A stretch of DNA of 64,000 nt from UBA3263 sp964554335 (lineage in GTDB: Bacteria > Bacteroidota > Bacteroidia > Bacteroidales > Muribaculaceae), in contig CAZKOF010000003.1 of assembly GCA_964554335.1 (NCBI GenBank), forward strand, positions 15,627-79,626, written 5' to 3'. This document shows positions 15,558 through 23,548 of this stretch, one piece after another (the stretch's first letter is position 1; every line of letters starts with the position of its first letter). A program made the translations under genes and the position numbers. The notes beneath the pieces are model-generated. The model ran no database searches and was not told where the DNA came from. It was given only the letters and a program-made list of their open reading frames with translations.

Positions 15558-16178
15558 TCAGTCGAAAGATGTCTGCACAGGCAGGTTGTTAAGTTCATCA
15601 ATGTAATCGAGCAGCTCCTCGCGTCCGAATCCGGTTTCCGAGGATGTGACGAAAATCGGAGGAAGCTCGACCCACTGCTCAAGGAGCTTTTTCTTATAGT
15701 TCTCGATATTGGTTTCGGCGGCAACCTTTCCGAGTTTGTCGACTTTTGTGAAAACAATCGCGAAAGGCACACCGTTTTCGCCAAGCCACTCCATGAATTC
15801 GAGATCGATTTTCTGCGGTTCGTGGCGGGAGTCAACAAGCACGAACAACGACGTCATCTGCGGACGGTCGATGATGTAGCCGCTGATGATACGTTCAAGT
15901 TTCCTGCGGTCCTCCTTGCTTCGCTTGGCATAACCGTAGCCGGGAAGATCCACGATATACCAGCCGTCGTTGATGAGAAAATGGTTAATCAGAGTTGTCT
16001 TTCCGGGGGTTGCCGACGTCATCGCAAGTTTGCGCTTGCCGGTCAACATGTTGATAAGCGATGACTTGCCGACATTGCTTCGCCCGATGAAGGCATATTC
16101 ATGAAGCGACGTAGCAGGACATCGGCCGACATCACTGTTGCTGATTTCAAATTTTGCTGATTTTATCTGCATGTTCAA
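15558..16178 (-). CDS. engB: Ribosome biogenesis GTPase EngB (YihA/YsxC)
   Basis: 206 residues. G1 is GRSNVGKS (32-39), the G3 region is DLPGYGYA, G4 is TKVDKLGK, and the insertion ATPGKTTLIN is characteristic of this family. The enzyme hydrolyses GTP while helping assemble the 50S ribosomal subunit. It is the first gene of a three-gene minus-strand unit and has a strong promoter. It is divergent from lpxD, with overlapping control regions. Confidence 0.96.
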   Translation of the reverse strand: MNMQIKSAKFEISNSDVGRCPATSLHEYAFIGRSNVGKSSLINMLTGKRKLAMTSATPGKTTLINHFLINDGWYIVDLPGYGYAKRSKEDRRKLERIISGYIIDRPQMTSLFVLVDSRHEPQKIDLEFMEWLGENGVPFAIVFTKVDKLGKVAAETNIENYKKKLLEQWVELPPIFVTSSETGFGREELLDYIDELNNLPVQTSFD

Positions 16179-16212
16179 GTTATGAGGTTATGAGAGAGTG
16201 GGTAAATCCGTG

Positions 16213-16242
16213 CAAAGTTACACATAATATTTAATATAACAA
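16213..16242 (-). promoter_or_regulatory. engB promoter
   Basis: The minus strand has TTG (16240-16242) and TAACTTTG (16213-16220) spaced 19 nt apart, about 34 bp before the engB start. Its -33 box lies next to that of the divergent lpxD promoter. Confidence 0.75.
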
Positions 16243-16245
16243 CTA

Positions 16246-16276
16246 TTGGCCAAATGTAGTTTTTTTCGTAACTTTG
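16246..16276 (+). promoter_or_regulatory. lpxD operon promoter
   Basis: TTG (16246-16248) and TAACTTTG (16269-16276) are 20 nt apart. The -7 box ends 33 nt before the lpxD start. It should drive lpxD, lpxC/fabZ and lpxA together. Confidence 0.8.
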
Positions 16277-16309
16277 CGGCGCTTAATCGAGCCAAAATAT
16301 CAGTATCAA

Positions 16310-17338
16310 ATGGAATTTTCCGCACAGCAGATAGCAGAACTACTCGGAGGAGCCGTCGACGGCAATCCCGACGTGCAACTTTCAACATTCGACAAAATCG
16401 AGAGCGCCGGGCCGCAGGCTCTGACGTTCCTGTCCAATCTCAAATATTCCCATTTTTTATACACTACCCGGGCCGGAGCCGTACTCGTCGGTCGCGACTT
16501 TGTTCCAACGGAGAAGGTTCCGACTACCCTGATCCGTGTCGATGACCCCTATGCCGCTTTGGCTCAGCTGATGCGCATGGCAGACGCCCTTATGAATCCT
16601 CAGCCTTCGGGCATCGAGGAACCCTCGTATATTGCCGACGGGGTAACGGTGCCGACCGACTGCTATATCGGCGCATTCGCCTACATCGGCGCAGGAGCGA
16701 AACTGGGAGAGGGAGTGCGCATTTACCCCCAGGCCTATGTCGGTCAAGGGATTGAAATCGGCGAAGGCACAATCATCTACTCCGGTGCAAAAATCTACCG
16801 CGGCAGTAAAATCGGGCGTAACTGCGTGATTCATGCCGGAGTAGTTATCGGTGGCGACGGTTTCGGGTTTGCGCCCAATCCCGACGGGACCTACACAAAG
16901 ATTCCCCAGCTCGGAATCGCCGAGATTGCCGACAATGTTGAAATCGGCGCCAACACGACGGTTGACCGTGCGACTATGGGCCGCACATATGTTGGAGAAG
17001 GAACCAAGCTCGACAACCTCATACAGGTTGCCCATAATGTTGAAATCGGACGCAACAATGTCATGGCATCACAGGTCGGAATTGCCGGATCGGCAAAAAT
17101 CGGCGACCACTGCATGATTGGCGGCCAGGTCGGTATCGCCGGCCATATAACGATTGGCAACAACGTGAACATAGGAGCACAGAGCGGCGTGCACACCTCA
17201 ACGCTTTCCGGTCGTACCGTCATGGGCTCACCGACAATAGATGCGCGCAAGTGGCTGCGCAATGCCGGCTACGTCAACCGCATTTCAGAACTCTTCGAGC
17301 GCGTTACCAAGATAGAAAAAAATCTCACAAAACAATAA
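16310..17338 (+). CDS. lpxD: UDP-3-O-acylglucosamine N-acyltransferase LpxD
   Basis: 342 residues from ATG 16310 (MEFSAQQIAELLGG). An upstream in-frame ATG at 16274 lies within the -7 box and is rejected. The N-terminal ~100 residues are the LpxD substrate-binding domain. From about 105 the left-handed beta helix of hexapeptide repeats runs to about 310, including NNVMASQVGIAGSAKIG, with a C-terminal helix after it. The enzyme adds the N-linked acyl chain in the third step of lipid A synthesis. It is the first gene of an lpxD-lpxC/fabZ-lpxA operon. Confidence 0.96.
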   Translation: MEFSAQQIAELLGGAVDGNPDVQLSTFDKIESAGPQALTFLSNLKYSHFLYTTRAGAVLVGRDFVPTEKVPTTLIRVDDPYAALAQLMRMADALMNPQPSGIEEPSYIADGVTVPTDCYIGAFAYIGAGAKLGEGVRIYPQAYVGQGIEIGEGTIIYSGAKIYRGSKIGRNCVIHAGVVIGGDGFGFAPNPDGTYTKIPQLGIAEIADNVEIGANTTVDRATMGRTYVGEGTKLDNLIQVAHNVEIGRNNVMASQVGIAGSAKIGDHCMIGGQVGIAGHITIGNNVNIGAQSGVHTSTLSGRTVMGSPTIDARKWLRNAGYVNRISELFERVTKIEKNLTKQ

Positions 17339-17345
17339 TATAATC

Positions 17346-18722
17346 ATGAAGCAAACCACAATCAAAAACGGCTTCACCATTGCGGGCAAAGGACTGCACA
17401 CCGGTCTTGATATTGTTGCCGAGTTCTGTCCTGCTCCTGAAAACCACGGATATAAAATTCAGCGTATAGACCTCGAAGACCAACCGATAATCGATGCCGT
17501 AGCCGAAAACGTAAAGGCCACCACACGCGGAACCGTAATCGGTCGCGGCGACGTTGTCATCTCAACTATCGAACACTCGATGGCTGCGCTCTATGCCGCC
17601 GGAATCGACAATGTGCTAATAAAGGTCAATGCTCCCGAGATGCCGATACTCGACGGCTCCTCGCGCGAAATTTCCGATGCCATCATCGCCGCCGGCATCG
17701 AGGAGCAGGAGGCCGAAAAGGAATTCTACGTTGTCAAACAGAAAATAGAGGTGCGCGATGACACAACCGGCGCCTCAATCATCGTTCTTCCCGACGACAA
17801 CTTCAGCATCGACACGATGGTTGCCTTCGACAGTCCGGTGATTCCCAACCAGTTCGCCAGCATGGATAACATCGACCTTTTCTACAATGAAATATCCGGC
17901 GCACGCACGTTCGTGTTTGTCCGCGAAATCGAACCGCTGCTTGAGGCGAACCTCATCAAAGGCGGAGACCTCGACAATGCCATTGTTATCTACGACAAGC
18001 CGATGGAACAGAGTGCACTGGACCACATCGCAGACCTGACAGGCGCGCCCCGCATCGACGCCACTGAATTCGGATACTTGCGTCCCCTGGAGCACGACAA
18101 CGAACCCGCACGCCATAAACTCCTCGACGTTATCGGCGACCTGGCACTCATCGGCCGCCCCATCAAAGGCCGCGTGATTGCAACCCGTCCCGGCCATTCG
18201 CTCAACACCACTTTGGCGAAGCAGATTCGCAAAGACCTCAAGCGCCAGGAGATCCAGGCACCCGGCTATAACCCCAACGTTGAGCCGGTGCTCGACATCA
18301 ACGCCATCCGCGAGAAACTCCCCCACCGCTACCCCTTCCTTCTGGTAGACAAGATTATCGAAATCGGCAAGAAGCACATTGTCGGCGTCAAGAACGTGAC
18401 CGTCAACGAGCCGTTCTTCCAGGGCCACTTTCCACAGGAACCCGTGATGCCCGGCGTACTCCAAATCGAGGCCATGGCCCAAACCGGCGGCCTGTTGGTT
18501 CTCAGTCAGGTAGACGAACCCGAGCGCTACTCGACCTACTTCATGAAAATCGATAACGTGAAGTTCCGCCAGAAAGTTGTCCCGGGCGACACACTGATTT
18601 TCCACGTCTCTTTCCAGACACCGCTGCGCCGCGGTTGTGCAATCATGAAAGGCTATGCCTTTGTTGGAGAAAAGATTGTTACCGAATGTGAGTTCATGGC
18701 TCAAATTGTCAAAAACAAATAA
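17346..18722 (+). CDS. lpxC: Bifunctional LpxC deacetylase / FabZ dehydratase
   Basis: 458 residues. Residues 1 to about 305 are LpxC, the zinc deacetylase that commits UDP-acyl-GlcNAc to lipid A. Motifs are GLHTG, EHSMAALYAAG (zinc histidine) and HKLLDVIGDLALIG. From about 310 it is FabZ, the 3-hydroxyacyl-ACP dehydratase, with HRYPFLLVDKI and the active-site segment FFQGHFPQEPVMPGV. This fusion is a known feature of Bacteroidetes. Joining the two activities links the shared 3-hydroxyacyl-ACP pool of lipid A and fatty acid synthesis. It lies 7 bp after lpxD and 2 bp before lpxA. Confidence 0.97.
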   Translation: MKQTTIKNGFTIAGKGLHTGLDIVAEFCPAPENHGYKIQRIDLEDQPIIDAVAENVKATTRGTVIGRGDVVISTIEHSMAALYAAGIDNVLIKVNAPEMPILDGSSREISDAIIAAGIEEQEAEKEFYVVKQKIEVRDDTTGASIIVLPDDNFSIDTMVAFDSPVIPNQFASMDNIDLFYNEISGARTFVFVREIEPLLEANLIKGGDLDNAIVIYDKPMEQSALDHIADLTGAPRIDATEFGYLRPLEHDNEPARHKLLDVIGDLALIGRPIKGRVIATRPGHSLNTTLAKQIRKDLKRQEIQAPGYNPNVEPVLDINAIREKLPHRYPFLLVDKIIEIGKKHIVGVKNVTVNEPFFQGHFPQEPVMPGVLQIEAMAQTGGLLVLSQVDEPERYSTYFMKIDNVKFRQKVVPGDTLIFHVSFQTPLRRGCAIMKGYAFVGEKIVTECEFMAQIVKNK

Positions 18723-18724
18723 TC

Positions 18725-19501
18725 ATGCAGCCGTTATACACTATCCACCCCGACGCACGCATTGCCGAGGGGGTGGTTATCGACCCTTTTGTCTATGTAG
18801 CAGCCGACGTTGAAATCGGCGAAGGCACACACCTCTATCCCGGCGCAATCGTCTTGGACGGCGCGCGCATCGGCAAAAATTGCCGTATCCACTCCGGCGC
18901 CGTTATTGCCGGCGAGCCGCAGGACCTGAAGTTCAAAGGCGAAGTGACAACCGCCGTCATCGGCGACAACAGTATTATCCGCGAAAGCGCTACGGTCAAC
19001 CGCGGCACAGTCTCCAAAGGCACAACGATTGTCGGCGCCAATTGCCTGATTATGGCATACTCGCACATTGCCCACGACTGCGTCGTCGGCGACAACGTCA
19101 TAATCTCCAATGCCAGCCAGATTGCCGGAGAAGTCAGGATAGACCACCATGCGGTCATCGGTGGCGGCTCGCTGATTCACCAGTTCTGCCACATTGGTGC
19201 TCACATAATGATGCAGGGCGGCTCACTCGTCAATAAAGACGTGCCTCCTTATATTATGTGCGCACGCAACCCCATCAGCTATGCCGGCATCAATGTTGTC
19301 GGGCTCCGTCGCCGCGGTTTCAGCTCAGACGAGATTTCGACCCTGCAGGAGATATATCGCTACATCTTCTCAAGCGATTTGAACACTACCGACGCCATTA
19401 TTGCCGTTGAGGCGAATGTTCCCGATTCCCCTTTCCGGAGCGAAATCATTAACTTCGTTCGCAACTCCCACCGCGGAATTCTCAAAGGCAATAACTACTA
19501 A
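18725..19501 (+). CDS. lpxA: UDP-N-acetylglucosamine O-acyltransferase LpxA
   Basis: 258 residues, normal for LpxA. Hexapeptide repeats fill about residues 5-185, with the catalytic-histidine segment MAYSHIAHDCVVGDNVI and the acyl-chain loop region GGGSLIHQFCHIG. A C-terminal helical domain follows (about 190-258, with GLRRRGFSSDEI). It transfers a 3-hydroxyacyl chain to UDP-GlcNAc, the first step of lipid A synthesis. It is last in its operon and is followed by a long inverted repeat. Confidence 0.96.
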   Translation: MQPLYTIHPDARIAEGVVIDPFVYVAADVEIGEGTHLYPGAIVLDGARIGKNCRIHSGAVIAGEPQDLKFKGEVTTAVIGDNSIIRESATVNRGTVSKGTTIVGANCLIMAYSHIAHDCVVGDNVIISNASQIAGEVRIDHHAVIGGGSLIHQFCHIGAHIMMQGGSLVNKDVPPYIMCARNPISYAGINVVGLRRRGFSSDEISTLQEIYRYIFSSDLNTTDAIIAVEANVPDSPFRSEIINFVRNSHRGILKGNNY

Positions 19502-19549
19502 TACTCAGCCAATCAAGCTATTATCTTTCACGGCTAATTTATTCATTAA

Positions 19550-19597
19550 AATAACCTCCATTTTTTCATAAAATATTTTGGAGGTTATTATTTTTTT
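19550..19597 (+). terminator. lpxA terminator overlapping the next promoter
   Basis: AATAACCTCCA (19550-19560) and TGGAGGTTATT (19579-19589) form a perfect 11-bp stem with an 18-nt loop, followed by a T-rich run (19588-19597). The right arm contains the TTG -33 box of the transporter promoter. The stem could therefore also affect initiation there. Confidence 0.75.
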
Positions 19598-19608
19598 GCC
19601 TACCTTTG
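19577..19608 (+). promoter_or_regulatory. Promoter of the transporter/efflux operon
   Basis: TTTG (19577-19580) and TACCTTTG (19601-19608) are separated by 20 nt, an ideal Bacteroidetes promoter. It is followed at once by a 22-bp palindrome and then by the first ATG (19634). Confidence 0.85.
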
Positions 19609-19610
19609 CG

Positions 19611-19632
19611 GTGTAATAGAACACTAATACAC
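19611..19632. promoter_or_regulatory. Candidate GntR/YtrA-type operator
   Basis: A 22-bp near-perfect palindrome of form GTGTA-N-TAG-N4-CTA-N-TACAC sits between the -7 box and the start codon, over the expected transcription start. YtrA-subfamily GntR regulators are known to use GTGTA...TACAC inverted repeats, and a YtrA-like regulator is the third gene of this operon. The likely result is autorepression of the whole operon. Confidence 0.75.
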
Positions 19633-19633
19633 T

Positions 19634-20467
19634 ATGCTTACCACTCAAAATCTCACGTACCGCTACCCCGGACAAAGCACCCCTACCCTGCACGGACTGA
19701 CGCTTGACTTTGCCCCGGGAGCCATTTACGGACTACTCGGCGCCAACGGCACGGGAAAGTCAACACTACTCTACTGTCTTTGCGGACTCCTGAAGCCCGC
19801 CGCCGGTTCCGCACAACTTAACGAAGTCGACACTTTCCGCCGCAAACCCGCCACTTTGGCCGACATATTCCTCGTGCCTGAAGAGATAAACCTGCCGGCC
19901 ATCAAGCTATCGGAATTTGTCAGCCAAAACGCACCGTTCTATCCCAACTTCTCGACCGATGACCTTGCGCGTTATCTCGAGCACTTCAGGCTCTCAACGG
20001 ATATTCACCTCGGCAATCTCTCGATGGGCCAACGCAAGAAAGCGTTCGTCGCTTTCGCGCTCGCGTGCAACACGTCCGTGATTCTTATGGACGAACCCAC
20101 CAACGGTCTTGACATCCCCGGTAAATCGGAATTCCGCAGAGCAATAGTCAGCGCAGCGACAGACACCCGCACGATAATCATATCCACCCATCAAGTCCGC
20201 GATCTTGACCGGGTTCTCGACCACGTCATGATAATTGACAACAAAGGACTGGTCCTCAACACTTCGACCGCAGCCCTGCAGAAGCGTTTCCGCTTCATCT
20301 TCACCGTTGACCCCGCGGAAATACAGGGAGCTATGTGGGCGCAACCCGCTGTCGGCGGCTATAACGTTATCCGCCCGCGCATCGACACCGAGGAGGAGAC
20401 CGACGTCAATCTCGAGAGCCTGTTTGAATTTTCATTTGCAAATCCTGAAATCGCATCCGCCTTATGA
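19634..20467 (+). CDS. ABC transporter ATP-binding protein
   Basis: 277 residues. Walker A is GANGTGKST (about 36-44), the signature is LSMGQRKK, and Walker B is VILMDEPTNGLD with a switch histidine (STHQ). A C-terminal ~70-residue extension follows. It resembles the ATPases of GntR-linked YtrB/EcsA-type exporters. It pairs with the six-helix permease that follows (4 bp overlap). The substrate is unknown, and cell-wall antibiotic or lipid stress is a common theme for such systems. First gene of the efflux operon. Confidence 0.9.
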   Translation: MLTTQNLTYRYPGQSTPTLHGLTLDFAPGAIYGLLGANGTGKSTLLYCLCGLLKPAAGSAQLNEVDTFRRKPATLADIFLVPEEINLPAIKLSEFVSQNAPFYPNFSTDDLARYLEHFRLSTDIHLGNLSMGQRKKAFVAFALACNTSVILMDEPTNGLDIPGKSEFRRAIVSAATDTRTIIISTHQVRDLDRVLDHVMIIDNKGLVLNTSTAALQKRFRFIFTVDPAEIQGAMWAQPAVGGYNVIRPRIDTEEETDVNLESLFEFSFANPEIASAL

Positions 20468-21294
20468 TAACCAATAACTATTCAACCTCCCGCATGTGGG
20501 CGCTCACGAAGCGCTATGCCGTAGAGAACCGCCGCAACATCCTTATTACCGTCGGCGTCATGTTCGGACTTATACTCCTCTACTCCATCGTAATGACAAA
20601 AGCATTGTCGCCGTCTGATGAATCAGACTGGAATCCCCGCGAGCGCACGGTAGTTCTATGGATGTCTTATATGTGGATGGACGCCATTATAGTGCAAGTA
20701 CTCGGCTCTCTGACATTCTCGTCAATGTCGACCAAGTCGAAGCGCATATCCAACATGATGCTCCCTGCCGCCCAAAGCGAAAAATTCATCAGCCAGTGTC
20801 TGCTATATGTTGTCGGCGGCAATATCGCAATGATTCTCACTTTTATCCTTGCAGACACGATTAGCGCGCTGATTTTCGGCATAGCTCCGGGGTGGACAAC
20901 ACTGTCAGAGGTACTTAGCCTGAAACAGCTGTTCATGGAGACCCCAGAAATCATTCAGGGAGCGCTTCTGATGGTACTCTTCTTCCTGCTGATGTACCTC
21001 ATGGGCCAGGCTATCTACGTGCTCGGTTCGGCACTTTGGCCTAAAAAATCTTTTCTCAAGACGTTCATCGCACTCTTTGCTATCCAGATTATCATTCCGA
21101 TAATCATACCGTTCGGGATGTTGACCGACATTATCCCCGAGTTCATCCATTGGTTCGACTCGATTAACCGACATGATGGCTGGCTTCTTGCATGGAGCGC
21201 CCTTGCCGTCGGCTATGCGCTTCTCTGCGGCGTCTACTTCCTTGCCTGGCAGCGCTATAAGCGTCTTGAAATTGTAAAACGGTTCCTGAATTGA
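20464..21294 (+). CDS. ABC transporter permease
   Basis: 276 residues with about six membrane helices: near 27-45, 68-85, 110-135, 160-185, 200-222 and 235-255. No family motif stands out beyond the general ABC-2-like layout. The start overlaps the ATPase stop, and the stop is 1 bp from the GntR regulator, so the three genes form a tight ATPase-permease-regulator cassette. Confidence 0.75.
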   Translation: MITNNYSTSRMWALTKRYAVENRRNILITVGVMFGLILLYSIVMTKALSPSDESDWNPRERTVVLWMSYMWMDAIIVQVLGSLTFSSMSTKSKRISNMMLPAAQSEKFISQCLLYVVGGNIAMILTFILADTISALIFGIAPGWTTLSEVLSLKQLFMETPEIIQGALLMVLFFLLMYLMGQAIYVLGSALWPKKSFLKTFIALFAIQIIIPIIIPFGMLTDIIPEFIHWFDSINRHDGWLLAWSALAVGYALLCGVYFLAWQRYKRLEIVKRFLN

Positions 21295-21295
21295 T

Positions 21296-21676
21296 ATGGC
21301 TTTACAAAGCAATTTACCCATATACCTGCAGATAGCCGACGGTCTGATGAATGACATTCAGGCCGGACGCTATCCCGCCGACGGTCGCATACCATCGGTT
21401 CGCGACGTCGCGGCAACCGCTCAGGTCAACGTCAACACGGCGATGCGTACCTTTGAGCACCTGGAGCGCGAAGGAATCATCTACAACAAGCGCGGAATCG
21501 GATATTTTGTCTCCCCGGACGCCGCCGACAAAATCAACGCGCGGCTGAAAGACAAGTTTTTCACCGTCGAGATGGACTACTTTTTCGGTCGCCTGAGCCA
21601 AATCGGCATGGCCCCGGTTGAGCTGCTACGGCGCTACGAAACATATCTGAATCTGAAAAATGATAACGCTAACTGA
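21296..21676 (+). CDS. GntR family regulator, YtrA subfamily
   Basis: 126 residues. Residues about 8-75 are a winged HTH: LPIYLQIADGLMNDIQAG, then IPSVRDVAATAQVNVNTAMR (recognition helix), then LEREGIIYNKRGIGYFVS (wing). Only ~50 residues follow, too few for the large effector domain of FadR or HutC types. That short tail defines the YtrA subfamily, which usually represses its own ABC transporter operon. The palindrome at 19611-19632 is the obvious target. The 3' end overlaps the next ATPase gene by 17 bp. Confidence 0.88.
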   Translation: MALQSNLPIYLQIADGLMNDIQAGRYPADGRIPSVRDVAATAQVNVNTAMRTFEHLEREGIIYNKRGIGYFVSPDAADKINARLKDKFFTVEMDYFFGRLSQIGMAPVELLRRYETYLNLKNDNAN

Positions 21677-22331
21677 CGTCAACAAAACATATTTCAGCGC
21701 AATGCCCCTGCACGTGCTCCACGACATCAATCTCCATATCGACCGCGGAGAACTCGTGGCCATAATGGGAGCATCCGGCTCGGGTAAATCCACTCTGCTG
21801 AACATCATCGGAATCCTCGACAACTACGACTCGGGCGAATACCGGCTTGACGGAGTGCTCATCAAGAACCTGTCGGAAAATCGTGCCGCGGAGCTGCGCA
21901 ACAGAATGATCGGCTTCGTTTTTCAGTCGTTCAACCTGATCAGCTACAAGGATGCAGTGGATAATGTTGCCCTGCCACTGTTCTACCAGGGAGTGTCGCG
22001 CAAAAAGCGGCGCCTGCTCGCAATGGAGCAGCTCGAACGGCTTGGCCTCGCCGACCGTGCGCATCATCTTCCCGGAGAGTTGTCGGGAGGTCAGAAACAA
22101 CGCGTGGCGCTCGCCCGCGCACTCATCACCAACCCGAGTATCATTCTTGCCGACGAGCCGACAGGAGCCCTCGACAGCAAGACCTCGAAAGAAGTCATGC
22201 AGATTTTCCGTGAACTCAACGCCGACCGCGGAATGACAATCGTAATCGTTACCCACGACCCCGGTGTCGGAGAACAGACCAACCGGATAATCCGCATTTC
22301 CGACGGCCGCATCGTCCCTTACGTGTCATGA
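21660..22331 (+). CDS. MacB-type ABC ATP-binding protein
   Basis: 223 residues. Walker A is GASGSGKST, the Q-loop is FVFQSFNLISYKDA, the signature is ELSGGQKQRVALARAL, and Walker B is ILADEPTGALD. This is a LolD/MacB-type ATPase. With the two following FtsX-type permeases, an adaptor and a TolC-like protein it makes a complete tripartite efflux pump. The start lies inside the end of the GntR gene, which suggests translational coupling. Confidence 0.92.
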   Translation: MITLTDVNKTYFSAMPLHVLHDINLHIDRGELVAIMGASGSGKSTLLNIIGILDNYDSGEYRLDGVLIKNLSENRAAELRNRMIGFVFQSFNLISYKDAVDNVALPLFYQGVSRKKRRLLAMEQLERLGLADRAHHLPGELSGGQKQRVALARALITNPSIILADEPTGALDSKTSKEVMQIFRELNADRGMTIVIVTHDPGVGEQTNRIIRISDGRIVPYVS

Positions 22332-23548
22332 CAGACCTTCTGAGTGAAATATGGCAGACACTTGGCAATAACAAGAGCCGGACCGCGCTGACCGGCATCG
22401 CGGTGGCCTGGGGGATCTTCATGCTCATAGTGCTGCTGGGAATGAGTAACGGAGTCGTCAACTCGTTCAAGGAGAACACCCGCAGTCAGGGCTCTAACAT
22501 GCTGAAAGTCTGGGGCGGCATGACCTCATTACCGTGGCAGGGCTACCAGGAGGGCCGCGTCATTGAGTTGAAAGACGAGGATATCAGCCGCGTCGGCATC
22601 GACAACCCCGAACATGCCGCAAAGGTCACGAGCCAGATTGACGGAAGCAGCATGACGGTGTCCACGCCCCATGACTACACCTCGGCCAGCTACTCCGGAG
22701 TCTACCCCTCGGAGCAGCGCCAGCGTGCACTCGCGATGAAGTGGGGCCGCTTTATCAACGACCGTGACCTCGAGCAGCGGCGAAAGGTAGTTGTTATCTC
22801 CGTAAAAACCGCCGAGACCCTCTTTGCCGACCCCTCTAAAGCCGTTGGCTCCTCCATCAAGATGGGCGAACTCGCCTTCATGGTTGTCGGGGTCTATGAC
22901 ACGGAATGGGATCAGACAATCTACGTTCCTTTCACTACCGCGCGTATGCTCGCCGGCGGCGGCAACTCAATCAGTTCGCTGATTGTCGAGCTGCAGAACG
23001 TGACAACGATGGCTGACGGCTCCGAGGCTGAAAAACGGACCCGCCGCAGCCTCGCGTCAAACCATTCGTTCCGCCCCGACGACGAGAGTGCCGTATGGGT
23101 ATGGAACCGCTTCAACCAGCAGCTGCAGATGAACGAGGGCATGAACATATTGAACCTCGCCGTTTGGATAATCGGTCTGTTCACTCTTCTGAGCGGCATT
23201 ATCGGAGTGAGCAACATCATGTTCGTCAGCGTCAGGGAGCGCACCCACGAAATCGGTGTGCGACGCGCAATCGGAGCGAAGCCGCGCAGCATATTGACTC
23301 AGATAATATGCGAGAGCGTTGCTATCACGACACTCTTCGGCTATATCGGCATTTTTCTCGGCACCGCAGTCAACGAGGTAATCGCGCAACTGACGGCCGA
23401 GGTGGAGTTCGTCAGTAATCCGCGCACGGATCTCGGCATCGCCCTGTCGGTAACGCTGGTGCTGATTCTTGCCGGAATGTTCGCCGGCCTCTTCCCGGCC
23501 CTGAAAGCTCTTAAAATAAAACCAGTAGAAGCACTTCGAGAGGAATGA
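22328..23548 (+). CDS. MacB-like ABC permease (FtsX fold), first copy
   Basis: 406 residues. An N-terminal helix (about 20-40, RTALTGIAVAWGIFMLIVLL) is followed by a periplasmic MacB_PCD domain (about 45-275). Three C-terminal helices close the protein (about 285-305, 330-355, 372-392), including RTHEIGVRRAIGAKPRSIL. That last motif is the hallmark of FtsX permeases. It overlaps both neighbours by 4 bp and likely forms a heterodimer with the next gene product. Confidence 0.92.
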   Translation: MTDLLSEIWQTLGNNKSRTALTGIAVAWGIFMLIVLLGMSNGVVNSFKENTRSQGSNMLKVWGGMTSLPWQGYQEGRVIELKDEDISRVGIDNPEHAAKVTSQIDGSSMTVSTPHDYTSASYSGVYPSEQRQRALAMKWGRFINDRDLEQRRKVVVISVKTAETLFADPSKAVGSSIKMGELAFMVVGVYDTEWDQTIYVPFTTARMLAGGGNSISSLIVELQNVTTMADGSEAEKRTRRSLASNHSFRPDDESAVWVWNRFNQQLQMNEGMNILNLAVWIIGLFTLLSGIIGVSNIMFVSVRERTHEIGVRRAIGAKPRSILTQIICESVAITTLFGYIGIFLGTAVNEVIAQLTAEVEFVSNPRTDLGIALSVTLVLILAGMFAGLFPALKALKIKPVEALREE

